DNA from: AP-15 sp963772295
Lineage (GTDB): Bacteria > Pseudomonadota > Alphaproteobacteria > ATCC43930 > CGMCC-115725
Assembly (NCBI GenBank): GCA_963772295.1
Contig: CAVYWO010000004.1
Coordinates: forward strand, 124,001-188,000
Reading direction: 5' to 3'
Length of the DNA: 64,000 nt
The position numbers and the translations under genes were made by a program. The notes beneath the pieces are model-generated. The model ran no database searches, had not been told where the DNA came from, and saw nothing but the letters and a program-made list of their open reading frames with translations. Below, piece after piece: positions 35,678 through 43,833 of this stretch (position 1 is its first letter; each line of letters starts with the position of its first letter).

Positions 35678-36502
35678 CTAGCGCCGCGCCGCGCGCACCC
35701 CTTCGGCGAGGGCCCGGACATCGCCGAACACCGCCTGGAGAAGCCCGGGGCCGGCGCTGCCGTCGGGCCGGAGATGCGCCGCGAGACGTTCGACGAGCGC
35801 CGAACCGACGACGACGGCGTCGGCGGCGCGGGCCACTTGCATCGCCTGTTCCGAGTTCTTGATGCCGAAGCCGACGGCGATCGGCAGCGCCGTGACGCCG
35901 CGCAGCCGGGCGACGGCCGCGGCCACCGCGCCGCTGTCGGCCGAGCTTGTGCCGGTGATCCCGGCGATCGCGACGTAATAGATGAAGCCGCCGGCGCCCT
36001 CGACGATCCGCGGCAGGCGCCGCGCGTCGCTGGTCGGCGTCGCCAGCCGGATGATGTCGAGCCCGGCCGCCCTTGCCGGACCGCCGAGCTCGGCGTCTTC
36101 CTCGGGCGGCAGGTCGACGACGATGACCCCGTCGACCCCAGCCGCAGCCGCGTCGCGCGCGAACCGTTCGACGCCATAGCGGTAGATCGGGTTGTAATAG
36201 CCCATCAGCACGATCGGCGTGGCATCGTCGTCGCGGCGCAGGCGGCGCACCAGCGCCAAGGTGCCGGCGAGCCGCATCCCGGCCTGCAACGCGCGTTGTC
36301 CCGCCGCCTGGATCGGCGGGCCGTCGGCCATCGGGTCCGAGAACGGCACGCCGATCTCGATCAGATCGGCACCCGCCGCGGCGAGCCCGGAAAACAGCCG
36401 GGCCGAGGTTTCCGGGTCGGGGTCGCCCGCAGTCAAATAGATGACGAGGCCGGCCCGCCGCTCTCGGCGCAAGCCGTCAAACCGCCGCTCGATCCGGTTC
36501 AC
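35678..36502 (-). CDS. trpA: Tryptophan synthase alpha chain
   Basis: 274 aa. It cleaves indole-3-glycerol phosphate and passes indole to TrpB. Visible: YLTAGDPDPETSARLFSGLA, the catalytic-Glu strand DLIEIGVPFSDPMADGP, VLMGYYNPIYRYG, the second acidic residue region VDGVIVVDLPPEE, IYYVAIAGITGTSS, and the phosphate-binding PIAVGFGIKN. The GTG start at 36502 overlaps the trpB stop (GTGA), giving the usual coupled trpBA arrangement. Its last 226 bp are duplicated at 28642-28867. Confidence 0.95.
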   Translation of the reverse strand: MNRIERRFDGLRRERRAGLVIYLTAGDPDPETSARLFSGLAAAGADLIEIGVPFSDPMADGPPIQAAGQRALQAGMRLAGTLALVRRLRRDDDATPIVLMGYYNPIYRYGVERFARDAAAAGVDGVIVVDLPPEEDAELGGPARAAGLDIIRLATPTSDARRLPRIVEGAGGFIYYVAIAGITGTSSADSGAVAAAVARLRGVTALPIAVGFGIKNSEQAMQVARAADAVVVGSALVERLAAHLRPDGSAGPGLLQAVFGDVRALAEGVRAARR

Positions 36503-37710
36503 AACGCGACGCCGAGTTGCTCGGCGACGGCAAAGATGTCCTTGTCGCCGCGACCGCAGAGATTCATCACGATCAGATGGTCGCGCGGCAGCGCGGGCGC
36601 GATCTTGGCGACCTGGGCCAGCGCATGCGCGGGTTCGAGCGCCGGGATGATGCCCTCGAGCCGGCAGATGAGCCGAAACGCGTCGAGCGCCTCGCGATCG
36701 GTGATCGACACATATTCGACCCGCCCCTGATCATGCAGCCAGGCATGCTCCGGCCCGACCCCGGGATAGTCGAGCCCGGCCGAAATCGAGTGCGCGTCGC
36801 GGATCTGTCCGTCCTCGTCCTGCAGCAGGTAGGTGCGGTTGCCGTGCAGAACCCCGGGCACGCCGCCGGTCAGCGAGGCCGCATGCATGCCGCTCGCGAT
36901 GCCATGCCCGCCGGCCTCGACCCCGATCATCCGGACATCCGGCTCGTCGAGAAACGGGTGAAACAATCCCATCGCGTTCGACCCGCCGCCGATGCAGGCG
37001 ACGAGCGTGTCGGGCAGCCGGCCCTCGGCCCGGCGCAGCTGCTCGCGGGTTTCGTTGCCGATCACCGCTTGAAAGTCGCGCACCATCGCCGGGTAAGGAT
37101 GCGGCCCGGCGACGGTGCCGATCACATAGAAGGTGTCGTCGACATGGGCCACCCAGTCGCGCAGCGCCTCGTTCATCGCATCTTTCAAGGTCGCGGTTCC
37201 GGAATGCACCGGCACGACTTCGGCGCCGAGCAGCTTCATGCGAAAAACATTGGGCTTTTGCCGCTCGATGTCGGTGGCGCCCATATAGACGATGCAGGGC
37301 AGATCGAACAGCGAGCAGGCGGTCGCCGCCGCCACCCCATGCTGACCGGCGCCGGTCTCGGCGATGATCCGGCGCTTTCCCATGCGCCGCGCCAACAGCA
37401 CTTGACCCAGGCAGTTGTTGATCTTGTGCGCGCCGGTGTGGTTGAGCTCGTCGCGCTTTAGATAAAGCCTGGCGCCGCCGAAGTGACGGGTCAGCCGCTC
37501 GGCGAAATAGAGCGGGCTCGGGCGCCCGACGTAATATTCGAGATAATAGTCGAGCTCGCGCTGAAAGCTCCGATCCCGGCGCGCCGCGTCATAGGCCCGC
37601 TCGACGGCGAGCACCGGCGGCATCAGCGTCTCGGCGACATAGCGCCCGCCGTAACTGCCGAAATGCCCGCCCTCGTCGGGGCCGCTGCGAAAGCTGTTCG
37701 GGATCGGCAT
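36499..37710 (-). CDS. trpB: Tryptophan synthase beta chain
   Basis: 403 aa PLP enzyme that condenses indole and serine. Motifs: FGSYGGRYVAETLMPPVLAV, the PLP-lysine segment LNHTGAHKINNCLGQ, ETGAGQHGVAAATACSLF, CIGGGSNAMGLFHPF (phosphate cup) and ALEPAHALAQVAKIAP. Complete and typical TrpB1 type. The usual alphaproteobacterial upstream neighbour trpF is absent; instead a VOC-fold protein gene ends 12 bp upstream. Confidence 0.95.
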   Translation of the reverse strand: MPIPNSFRSGPDEGGHFGSYGGRYVAETLMPPVLAVERAYDAARRDRSFQRELDYYLEYYVGRPSPLYFAERLTRHFGGARLYLKRDELNHTGAHKINNCLGQVLLARRMGKRRIIAETGAGQHGVAAATACSLFDLPCIVYMGATDIERQKPNVFRMKLLGAEVVPVHSGTATLKDAMNEALRDWVAHVDDTFYVIGTVAGPHPYPAMVRDFQAVIGNETREQLRRAEGRLPDTLVACIGGGSNAMGLFHPFLDEPDVRMIGVEAGGHGIASGMHAASLTGGVPGVLHGNRTYLLQDEDGQIRDAHSISAGLDYPGVGPEHAWLHDQGRVEYVSITDREALDAFRLICRLEGIIPALEPAHALAQVAKIAPALPRDHLIVMNLCGRGDKDIFAVAEQLGVAL

Positions 37711-37722
37711 CGCGCCGGGCGG

Positions 37723-38187
37723 TCAGGCGCTCTTTTCCCGCTGCCACTCCGCCAAAGCAGCGTGCGGCCGCGACAGGACGGGGTCGATCAGCTCGCGATG
37801 CGTTTCGGTATCGGCGGTCAGCTCGATCACATAGCCGTTCGGGTCGCGGAAATAGAGCGACCGGCAGAAGCCGTGATCGACCGGCCCGCGCACCTCCCGG
37901 CCTTGATCCCTGCCCTTCTGCAGCATGCTCTCGAAGGTCGCCGGATCGACCCCGAGGGCGATGTGCAGATCGAGATCGTCCTGCCGCTTGAACTCGAACG
38001 GCCGGCCCGGCACCTCGAAGAAGGCGAGGCAGGAGCCGTCCGCCATCTTGAAGAAGCTGTGCAGACCCCGGCCCTCGGCGACCTTGAAGGCGCTGATCAG
38101 CGGCAGGCCGAGGAAATCCTCGTAGAACGACCGCGTCTCTTCCAAGTCGCGACAGCGATAGGCGTTGTGATGCAGACCTTTGATCAT
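37723..38187 (-). CDS. VOC-family (glyoxalase/extradiol dioxygenase fold) protein
   Basis: 154 aa. The start MIKGLHHNAYRCRDLEETRS has the metal-ligand His of VOC proteins, then FYEDFLGLPLISAFKV, DDLDLHIALGVD (second His) and SLYFRDPNGYVIELTADTE (Glu ligand). This fits a catechol-dioxygenase/glyoxalase-like metalloenzyme. ATG at 38187 has GGAGG five bases upstream; the open frame further upstream is repeat sequence. First gene of a probable VOC-trpB-trpA-HpaB operon. With a phenol hydroxylase in the same operon, a ring-cleavage role is possible but not shown. Confidence 0.8.
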   Translation of the reverse strand: MIKGLHHNAYRCRDLEETRSFYEDFLGLPLISAFKVAEGRGLHSFFKMADGSCLAFFEVPGRPFEFKRQDDLDLHIALGVDPATFESMLQKGRDQGREVRGPVDHGFCRSLYFRDPNGYVIELTADTETHRELIDPVLSRPHAALAEWQREKSA

Positions 38188-38232
38188 CCGAGCCTCCGTG
38201 TGCCTTGAGGGCCGCTCTGTTCTATCTCTTTC

Positions 38233-38430
38233 GTCGTCCCGGCGGAAGCGGCTGTCAGGAAATTGGCCGAGGCGGCAAAAACAGCGCTCCATCGGCGTGT
38301 TGCGTGCCTCGAGACGCCGCCGGAGCCTGTCCTCGGGCCGCGCAAAGCGCGGACCCGGGGGGCGGCTCCTCAGCATGAAGGAAGCCATTGATGGCATTAA
38401 AGGAATTCCTCGTCCTGAGGCGCCTCGCGC
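38233..38430. repeat. Dispersed repeat R4, copy 2 (inverted)
   Basis: Read on the minus strand it gives TGAGGCGCCTCAGGACGAGG, GCCCGAGGACAGGCTCCGG and GGCGTCTCGAGGCACG, matching 28314-28468. The segment GGCGGCAAAAACAGCGCTCC is shared with the block inserted in repeat R3 copy 2. More GC palindromes follow to about 38490. Confidence 0.65.
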
Positions 38431-38612
38431 AGCGAGGCCTCGCCCTTCGAGACGCCGCCGCAGGCGGCGGCTGCCTCAGGAGACGCATGGCATTGATCCA
38501 GCCGCTTGGCAATTGGACTACAGCCTCTTTCGCCGGTATGACAAATCATGGCGCGAGCGTTTGCACATCCGCTCCTGGAGGTCGGAAGTCACGCCGATGA
38601 CGAATGAATGGG

Positions 38613-39155
38613 CTAAAAAAAGATGCTGACGTTCTTCGCCGTCAGCACGTTCTGGTCGAGGGTAAGCCTGCGCCGCGCGATCTTCAATTGGCCGTCGACG
38701 CGGCGGAGCAGGTCTTGCCGGGCCCCGACATAGAAGTCTTCTTCGGTCGCGGCCCGGCTGCGGTAGACGATGAAGTTCGCATGGACCCTGAACTCCGCCG
38801 TTTTGTCGCCGGGCTCGACATCGATATTGCTGATCAGGTGGCGGGTGCGCGACGGCGGATCCTCGGCCCAGGCCATGCCGGTATCGAGACGGGCGACCCG
38901 CGCCGCGAGCGTTTCCTTGGTTTCGTCGAGGATCGCCAGTTCTTCGTCTCCGGTCAGATCCGCCTCGACATAGCGCGCCGGGTCGAGGATCGCGATCGCC
39001 TTGCTCGATCGGGGATAACGGTTGCTCCGCGCCGCCATCCAATAATGGACGTCGTCGGCCAACAGCTCCAGCCATTCGCGAAACCGGCGCTCGTCCAAGA
39101 GCCGCGCCTCGCGATAGAGAAACCGTTCGATCTCGCGGACGACCCCGTCATCCAT
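38613..39155 (-). CDS. Aromatic-ring-hydroxylating dioxygenase, beta subunit
   Basis: 180 aa small subunit of the NTF2-like fold. FLYREARLLDERRFREWLEL followed by LADDVHYWMAARSNRYPR is the standard N-terminus, and YVGARQDLLRR with LKIARRRLTLDQNVLTAKNV the standard C-terminus. It has a structural role in the alpha3beta3 oxygenase. It overlaps the alpha gene end by 8 bp. Identification of the ring substrate is not possible from this subunit. Confidence 0.88.
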   Translation of the reverse strand: MDDGVVREIERFLYREARLLDERRFREWLELLADDVHYWMAARSNRYPRSSKAIAILDPARYVEADLTGDEELAILDETKETLAARVARLDTGMAWAEDPPSRTRHLISNIDVEPGDKTAEFRVHANFIVYRSRAATEEDFYVGARQDLLRRVDGQLKIARRRLTLDQNVLTAKNVSIFF

Positions 39156-40452
39156 GCTCGGTGCCCCGAACCGCGTTGTCGCCCGGCAGTTCGGCCCAGC
39201 TCTCCGCCGCCATCAGCTGCGCCCAGCGCCGGTAGAAGCCCCGCTGATTGAGTTCGCTGAAGCGATGGTCGCTCCTCCAGGCGCCAAGATCGGGGTCGAA
39301 GCGGTCATGCCCGAGCCCCATCCCGTAGCTCAGCATGCGGCGGCGGGCGAAGGCGCCGCGGCCGGTCTGGGTGCAACCCTGCCAATTGTCCATGTCGTCC
39401 TGCTCGAAGGTGCCGGACGGCCCGAACACCCGCGCGCCGGCCAGCCGGATCGCCTTCTTGACCGCGGCGGGTGCCGCCTTGTCGACGTATACCCAGGCCC
39501 AGACCTCGGTCTTCTCGGGGCCGCGCGGGTGCCAGACGCGGAAGGTGCGCGACGTCGGCCGCAGCATCGAGAAATTGGGAAAGACCGTGCCGACGATCGG
39601 CTTGACGCGTTGCAGCCGCGGGCCGAGGCGCCGCGCCATTTCCGCGGCGATTGCCGCCTCGTAGGCGAGGATCTCGGGGTCGGGCGGATCGGCGAGCGTG
39701 TCGGGGCCGACGCACCCCAGGCAATGCCCGTTACCGGGCGACAGCACCGTGCCCAGCGGGTCCGGGTTGACCCGAAAATCGCCGCCCGAGCCGGTTCTGA
39801 CGGCGGAGAGATGGCTCCACGAGACGTGGTAGCCGTCGCCGCCGAAATTCTCGGCCGGCAATTTCCAGTTGCAAGGCATCACCCATTTGTGCATGCCGCC
39901 GACCACCTCGACGCCGCCCTCGCGGCGATCGAAGAAGGCGTCGAGGTACCACGCCATCTCGCCGAGATAGTCGTGCAGCGGCGGCGCTTCCGGGTCGAAG
40001 GTGGCAAACAGCAGCCCGCAATGACTGTCGAGCTGGGCGACCGGTTCGAGACCCCAGCGCTCGCGGTCCAGCTCGTCGTGATAGGCCTCCTGCAGATAGG
40101 GGACACCGGTGAGCCGTCCATCGTTGCGGTAGGTCCAGCCGTGATAGGAGCAGGTGAAGCTCGCGGCATTGCCGTCATCGGCGCGGCACAGCCGGTTGCC
40201 GCGATGCCGGCAGACATTGAGAAAGGCACGCACCTGGCCCACATCGTCGCGCACCACCAGCACCGGGTCTTCGCCCATCCAGGTGGTGAAGAAATCGCCC
40301 GGGCGCGGGATCTGGCTTTCGTGACAGAGGAACAACCAGCAGCGGGCAAAGATCCGCTCCAATTCCTGGCGGTAGATCTCCTCTTCGATAAAGATGCGGC
40401 GGCTGACGAGGCCGCGATCGGCATCGACCAGCGCGTGCATATCCGTCGCCAT
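39148..40452 (-). CDS. Aromatic-ring-hydroxylating dioxygenase, alpha subunit
   Basis: 434 aa Rieske oxygenase. The Rieske cluster ligands are CRHRGNRLC and CSYHGWTYRNDG (C-x-H...C-x2-H). The mononuclear iron site is ENFGGDGYHVSWSH (two His) with the distal Asp in EQDDMDNWQG. Adds O2 to an aromatic ring to give a cis-dihydrodiol. ATG at 40452 has AGGAGG six bases upstream. Order SDR-alpha-beta in one operon fits a dihydrodiol pathway (biphenyl/benzoate/phenylpropionate-like). No ferredoxin or dedicated reductase gene is adjacent; the reductase at 56274 is a conceivable but distant partner. Confidence 0.92.
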   Translation of the reverse strand: MATDMHALVDADRGLVSRRIFIEEEIYRQELERIFARCWLFLCHESQIPRPGDFFTTWMGEDPVLVVRDDVGQVRAFLNVCRHRGNRLCRADDGNAASFTCSYHGWTYRNDGRLTGVPYLQEAYHDELDRERWGLEPVAQLDSHCGLLFATFDPEAPPLHDYLGEMAWYLDAFFDRREGGVEVVGGMHKWVMPCNWKLPAENFGGDGYHVSWSHLSAVRTGSGGDFRVNPDPLGTVLSPGNGHCLGCVGPDTLADPPDPEILAYEAAIAAEMARRLGPRLQRVKPIVGTVFPNFSMLRPTSRTFRVWHPRGPEKTEVWAWVYVDKAAPAAVKKAIRLAGARVFGPSGTFEQDDMDNWQGCTQTGRGAFARRRMLSYGMGLGHDRFDPDLGAWRSDHRFSELNQRGFYRRWAQLMAAESWAELPGDNAVRGTEHG

Positions 40453-40462
40453 CGGAGCCTCC

Positions 40463-41263
40463 TCAGCGGCTTGGGCGCGGCTGGCGCAATGTGGCGCCGG
40501 CATCAACGGTCACGACCGTTCCGGTAACCCCCGCGGCATACGCCCGCGAGGCGAGGAACACATAGGCGCCGGCGAGATCGTCCGGCACCAGCACCTTGCG
40601 CAGCGGATTGCCGGAACGCAGCCGCTCCTCGGTGCCGGGATCGGCGAAATGCGAATGGCCCTCGCCGCCCAGAGCGCTCAATCCGCGCAGATCGGTCATC
40701 GTCCCGCCCGGGGCGACGCCATTCACCCGAATCCGGGGCCCGAGCTCGGCCGCGAGCTGCCGGATCAGGCCGACGACCGCGTGTTTCGAGGCGGTGTAGA
40801 GCGCGCCGCCGCCGCCCGAGTTGAAGCCGGCGATCGAAGCGGTGAGGATGATCGAGCCGCCGCTCTTCGCCAGTTCCGGCAATGCCGCCTTGGCGCCGAG
40901 AACGCAGCCCTTGACATTGACGGCGAATTGCTCGTCGCAGGCGGCGGCGAGGCGGTCCTCCGGGAATTCGTCGAGCCGGGCATTGCCGTCGAATACCCCG
41001 GCATTGGCGACAAAGACATCGAGCCGGCCGAAGGCGCGCACGGTTTCGGCCACGGCCCGCCGGTTGTCGTCGAGCCGCGTGACATCACCCGCAACCGCGA
41101 CGACCCTGCCGCCAAAATCGGCGCGCAGCGCCTCGGTCCGCGCCGCGACGCGGTCGATGACGCCAACTCCGGCGCCCTCTGCAATAAACCGGGCGACGAC
41201 CGCCCGGCCGATCCCCGACCCGCCGCCCGTGATCAGCGCCGCCTGTCCATCGAGCCAACCCAT
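40463..41263 (-). CDS. SDR family cis-dihydrodiol dehydrogenase-like protein
   Basis: 266 aa. Rossmann motif ALITGGGSGIGRAVVARFI, FVANAGVFDGN (NAG), catalytic Ser/Tyr/Lys in ILTASIAGFNSGGGGALYTA then SKHAVVGL, and IRVNGVAPGGTMTDLRG. The pattern YTASKHAVVGLIRQLA is close to BphB-like 2,3-dihydrodiol dehydrogenases, and the position 10 bp upstream of the dioxygenase alpha gene supports that reaction (dihydrodiol to catechol with NAD+). The open frame continues upstream, but the ATG at 41263 gives the family N-terminus. Confidence 0.87.
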   Translation of the reverse strand: MGWLDGQAALITGGGSGIGRAVVARFIAEGAGVGVIDRVAARTEALRADFGGRVVAVAGDVTRLDDNRRAVAETVRAFGRLDVFVANAGVFDGNARLDEFPEDRLAAACDEQFAVNVKGCVLGAKAALPELAKSGGSIILTASIAGFNSGGGGALYTASKHAVVGLIRQLAAELGPRIRVNGVAPGGTMTDLRGLSALGGEGHSHFADPGTEERLRSGNPLRKVLVPDDLAGAYVFLASRAYAAGVTGTVVTVDAGATLRQPRPSR

Positions 41264-41346
41264 GACCCGCCCCTCCGCACCGTCGCCGCGCGCGGCGACG
41301 CACCATCGACCCGCCGCCGGCAGCGAGATTGCCGCTCCGGGCGGTG

Positions 41347-43692
41347 TCAGGGAAGCACTTTCGCCGCGGGCGGGTCGAATGCTTTGAGTGGTGGAACGGG
41401 ACCCTCCCAGCGCGCGATCTCGACGCGGCAGAGCTGGCCGGTCGAGCCTTGTGCGAGCCGCGACGTGCCGATGTCCGGGGTCAGGACATTCGGGTTGCCG
41501 TGCACGCAGAGCGGCGCCTCGGCGGCCGGATCTTCGGGGTCGTACCAGGCGCCGGTCGACAATTGCACGACCCCGGGGCGCAGCGCCGCGCTCAATACCG
41601 CGCCCGCCAGGCAGGCGCCGCGGTCGTTGTAGAGGCGCACGATGTCGCCGTCGCGGATGCCGCGCCGGGCGGCATCCTGCGGGTGGATGCGCACCGGCTC
41701 GCGGCCGCCGATCTTGGCCCGTTGGCTGGTGGCGCCGAAATCCAATTGGCTGTGCAAGCGGGTCGCCGGCTGGTTGGCGACGAGGGTGAGCGGAAAGCGC
41801 CCGACCGGCTCCGCGCCGGGCGGCAGCCAGACCGGATGGCCCGGGCAATCCGGATAGCCGAACCCGGCGATCGCGTTCGAGACGATCTCGATCCGACCGG
41901 AAGGCGTCGGCAACGGCGCGCCTTTGGGGTCGCGGCGAAAGGCGCGGACCATGCCGCCATCCCAGGGCAGGGTCGGGAGGGTCAGCGCGCCGGCCGCCCA
42001 GAACTCGAGGAAATCGGGCGCTTCGGCGCCGCGTTCGAGCAAGGCGCGACGGGTCGGCTGGTACATCCGCTCGAGCCATTCGCCGACCGAGCGGCCCTCG
42101 GTAAACGCCTCGGCAAACCCCAATCGCTCGGCGAGCCCGGTGCAGATCGCATGATCGTCACGCGCCTCGCCAAAGGGCTCGACCGCGCGGTGCATCGCCA
42201 CCAGCAGCGGGTCGCCGGCGGCGCCCCCGATATCGTCGCGTTCGAGCGTGATCGTCGCCGGCAAGACAAGGTCGGCGTGCCGCGCCGTCGCGGTCCATAC
42301 CAACTCGTGGACGATCACGGTATCGGGGCGGGCGAAGGCGCGCCGCAGCCGGTTGAGGTCCTGGTGGTGGTGGAACGGGTTGCCGCCGGCCCAATAGACG
42401 AGCCGGATCGCCGGATAGGCAAGCCGCCTGCCGTCGTAGTCGAACCGCCCGCCCGGTTCGAGGAGCATATCGGCGATGCGCGCGACCGGGATCAAATCGT
42501 CGATCGCGTTGCCGCCCTGCGGCAGGGTCGGCAGCGGCACCGCCAGCGGCGGTTTGCCGGTGTTCGAGGTCGAGCCCAAGGCATAGGCGAAGCCGCCGCC
42601 GGGGAGGCCGATCTGGCCGAGCATCGCGGCCAAGACGATCGCCATCCAGATCGGCTGCTCGCCAAACCGGGCGCGCTGTAGGGATTGCGAGCAGGTGATC
42701 AGAGTGCGTCCTGCCGCCGCCCGCCGCGCCAGGCCGACGATCTCTTCCTCGGGCAAGCCGCAGATCGCCGCCGCCCAGCCGGCATCCTTCGGCCGGCCGT
42801 CCGCCGCACCGGCGAGGTAGGCCTCGAACTCCGGCCAGCCGACGCAATAGCGGTCGAGAAACCGGCGGTCGTGCCGGCCCTGGACCAGCAGCGTGTACGC
42901 CAGGCCCAGCATCAGTGCCATATCGGTGCCGGGGCGGATCGAATGCCAGACCGCCTCCGCCGCGGCCGGCAGATCGTCGCGGAGCGGCCCGATCAGGTGG
43001 AATTCGACGCCGCGCGCACGGGCGGCACGGATCTCTTCGCGGGCGATGTGCCGGCTGGTGCCGCCGCCGCCGACATCGTTGTTCTTCAGCGCCATGCCGC
43101 CAAAGGCCAGCACCACCGCACTTTCGGCCACCAGTTCGGCCCAGCTGACGCTGTTGCCGGCGACCGCCGCTTGCGGGCCGATCACATGCGGCAAGAGCAC
43201 GCTCGCCGCTCCCGAACTGTAGCTGCCGACCGAGCGGACATAGCCGCCGGCGAGGTTCAAAAAGCGGTGGATCTGGCTTTGCGCGTCGTGAAAGCGCCCG
43301 GCGCTGGCCCAGCCATAGGAGCCGCCGAACACCCCGCGCGGCCCGTAGGCCCGGTAGACCCGCCGCAATTCGGCGGCGGCAAGGTCGAGTGCCCGCGGCC
43401 ACGACAGCGCCACGAATTCGTCGCGGCCGCGGCGGCGATCCGGCCCCGGACCGTCCTCAAGCCAGCCGCGACGCGCCATCGGCCGGGCGACCCGCGCCCG
43501 ATGGGCAACCGCGGCGGCAATATTGCCGAGCAGCGGCGACGGGTCGGGATCCTCCGGATCGGGCAGGATCTCGATCCCGGCTTCGCGCACCAGCACGCTG
43601 AACGCACCCCAATGCGAACTGTGCGGCAAGGCACGGCTCGCCGGGCGTGCCGGTGGAAAACCTGGTTTCGGATCATCCATCGAAAGAACCAT
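41347..43692 (-). CDS. DMSO-reductase-family molybdoenzyme, BisC/TorA type
   Basis: 781 aa. It lacks the N-terminal Fe-S cysteines. GVFGGSYGWASAGRFHDAQS followed by QIHRFLNLAGGY and the Mo-ligand Ser region VGSYSSGAASVLLPHVIG match biotin-sulfoxide/TMAO/DMSO reductases. Further markers are GLPEEEIVGLARRAA, VYWAGGNPFHHHQDLNRLRR and the C-terminal RIHPQDAARRGIRDGDIVRL. No Tat signal is seen, so it is probably cytoplasmic as in BisC. It reduces S-oxides or N-oxides; the exact substrate is open. It precedes the dioxygenase operon by about 80 bp and may be co-transcribed. ATG 43680 is an alternative start. Confidence 0.88.
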   Translation of the reverse strand: MVLSMDDPKPGFPPARPASRALPHSSHWGAFSVLVREAGIEILPDPEDPDPSPLLGNIAAAVAHRARVARPMARRGWLEDGPGPDRRRGRDEFVALSWPRALDLAAAELRRVYRAYGPRGVFGGSYGWASAGRFHDAQSQIHRFLNLAGGYVRSVGSYSSGAASVLLPHVIGPQAAVAGNSVSWAELVAESAVVLAFGGMALKNNDVGGGGTSRHIAREEIRAARARGVEFHLIGPLRDDLPAAAEAVWHSIRPGTDMALMLGLAYTLLVQGRHDRRFLDRYCVGWPEFEAYLAGAADGRPKDAGWAAAICGLPEEEIVGLARRAAAGRTLITCSQSLQRARFGEQPIWMAIVLAAMLGQIGLPGGGFAYALGSTSNTGKPPLAVPLPTLPQGGNAIDDLIPVARIADMLLEPGGRFDYDGRRLAYPAIRLVYWAGGNPFHHHQDLNRLRRAFARPDTVIVHELVWTATARHADLVLPATITLERDDIGGAAGDPLLVAMHRAVEPFGEARDDHAICTGLAERLGFAEAFTEGRSVGEWLERMYQPTRRALLERGAEAPDFLEFWAAGALTLPTLPWDGGMVRAFRRDPKGAPLPTPSGRIEIVSNAIAGFGYPDCPGHPVWLPPGAEPVGRFPLTLVANQPATRLHSQLDFGATSQRAKIGGREPVRIHPQDAARRGIRDGDIVRLYNDRGACLAGAVLSAALRPGVVQLSTGAWYDPEDPAAEAPLCVHGNPNVLTPDIGTSRLAQGSTGQLCRVEIARWEGPVPPLKAFDPPAAKVLP

Positions 43693-43833
43693 GCACCAGC
43701 CGCATAGGACGAATGAATACTCACAAAGCTACTTTGCCCGGCCCTGCGGCAAAGCGTAGCATTCGCCGGGCAGCCTTCGAACGGCGATCAGCGGCCGCGG
43801 GCCGGTGCCCAGCGGGGCAACAAGGAGAAAATC

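Noticed and set aside
38233..38600. Small genes within the repeat region upstream of the VOC gene
   Set aside because: The frames consist of R4 palindromes and are shared with non-coding copies elsewhere.
40463..42079. 538-aa SDR fusion protein
   Set aside because: The N-terminal 272 residues are the shadow of the molybdoenzyme gene; SDR similarity begins at the ATG at 41263.
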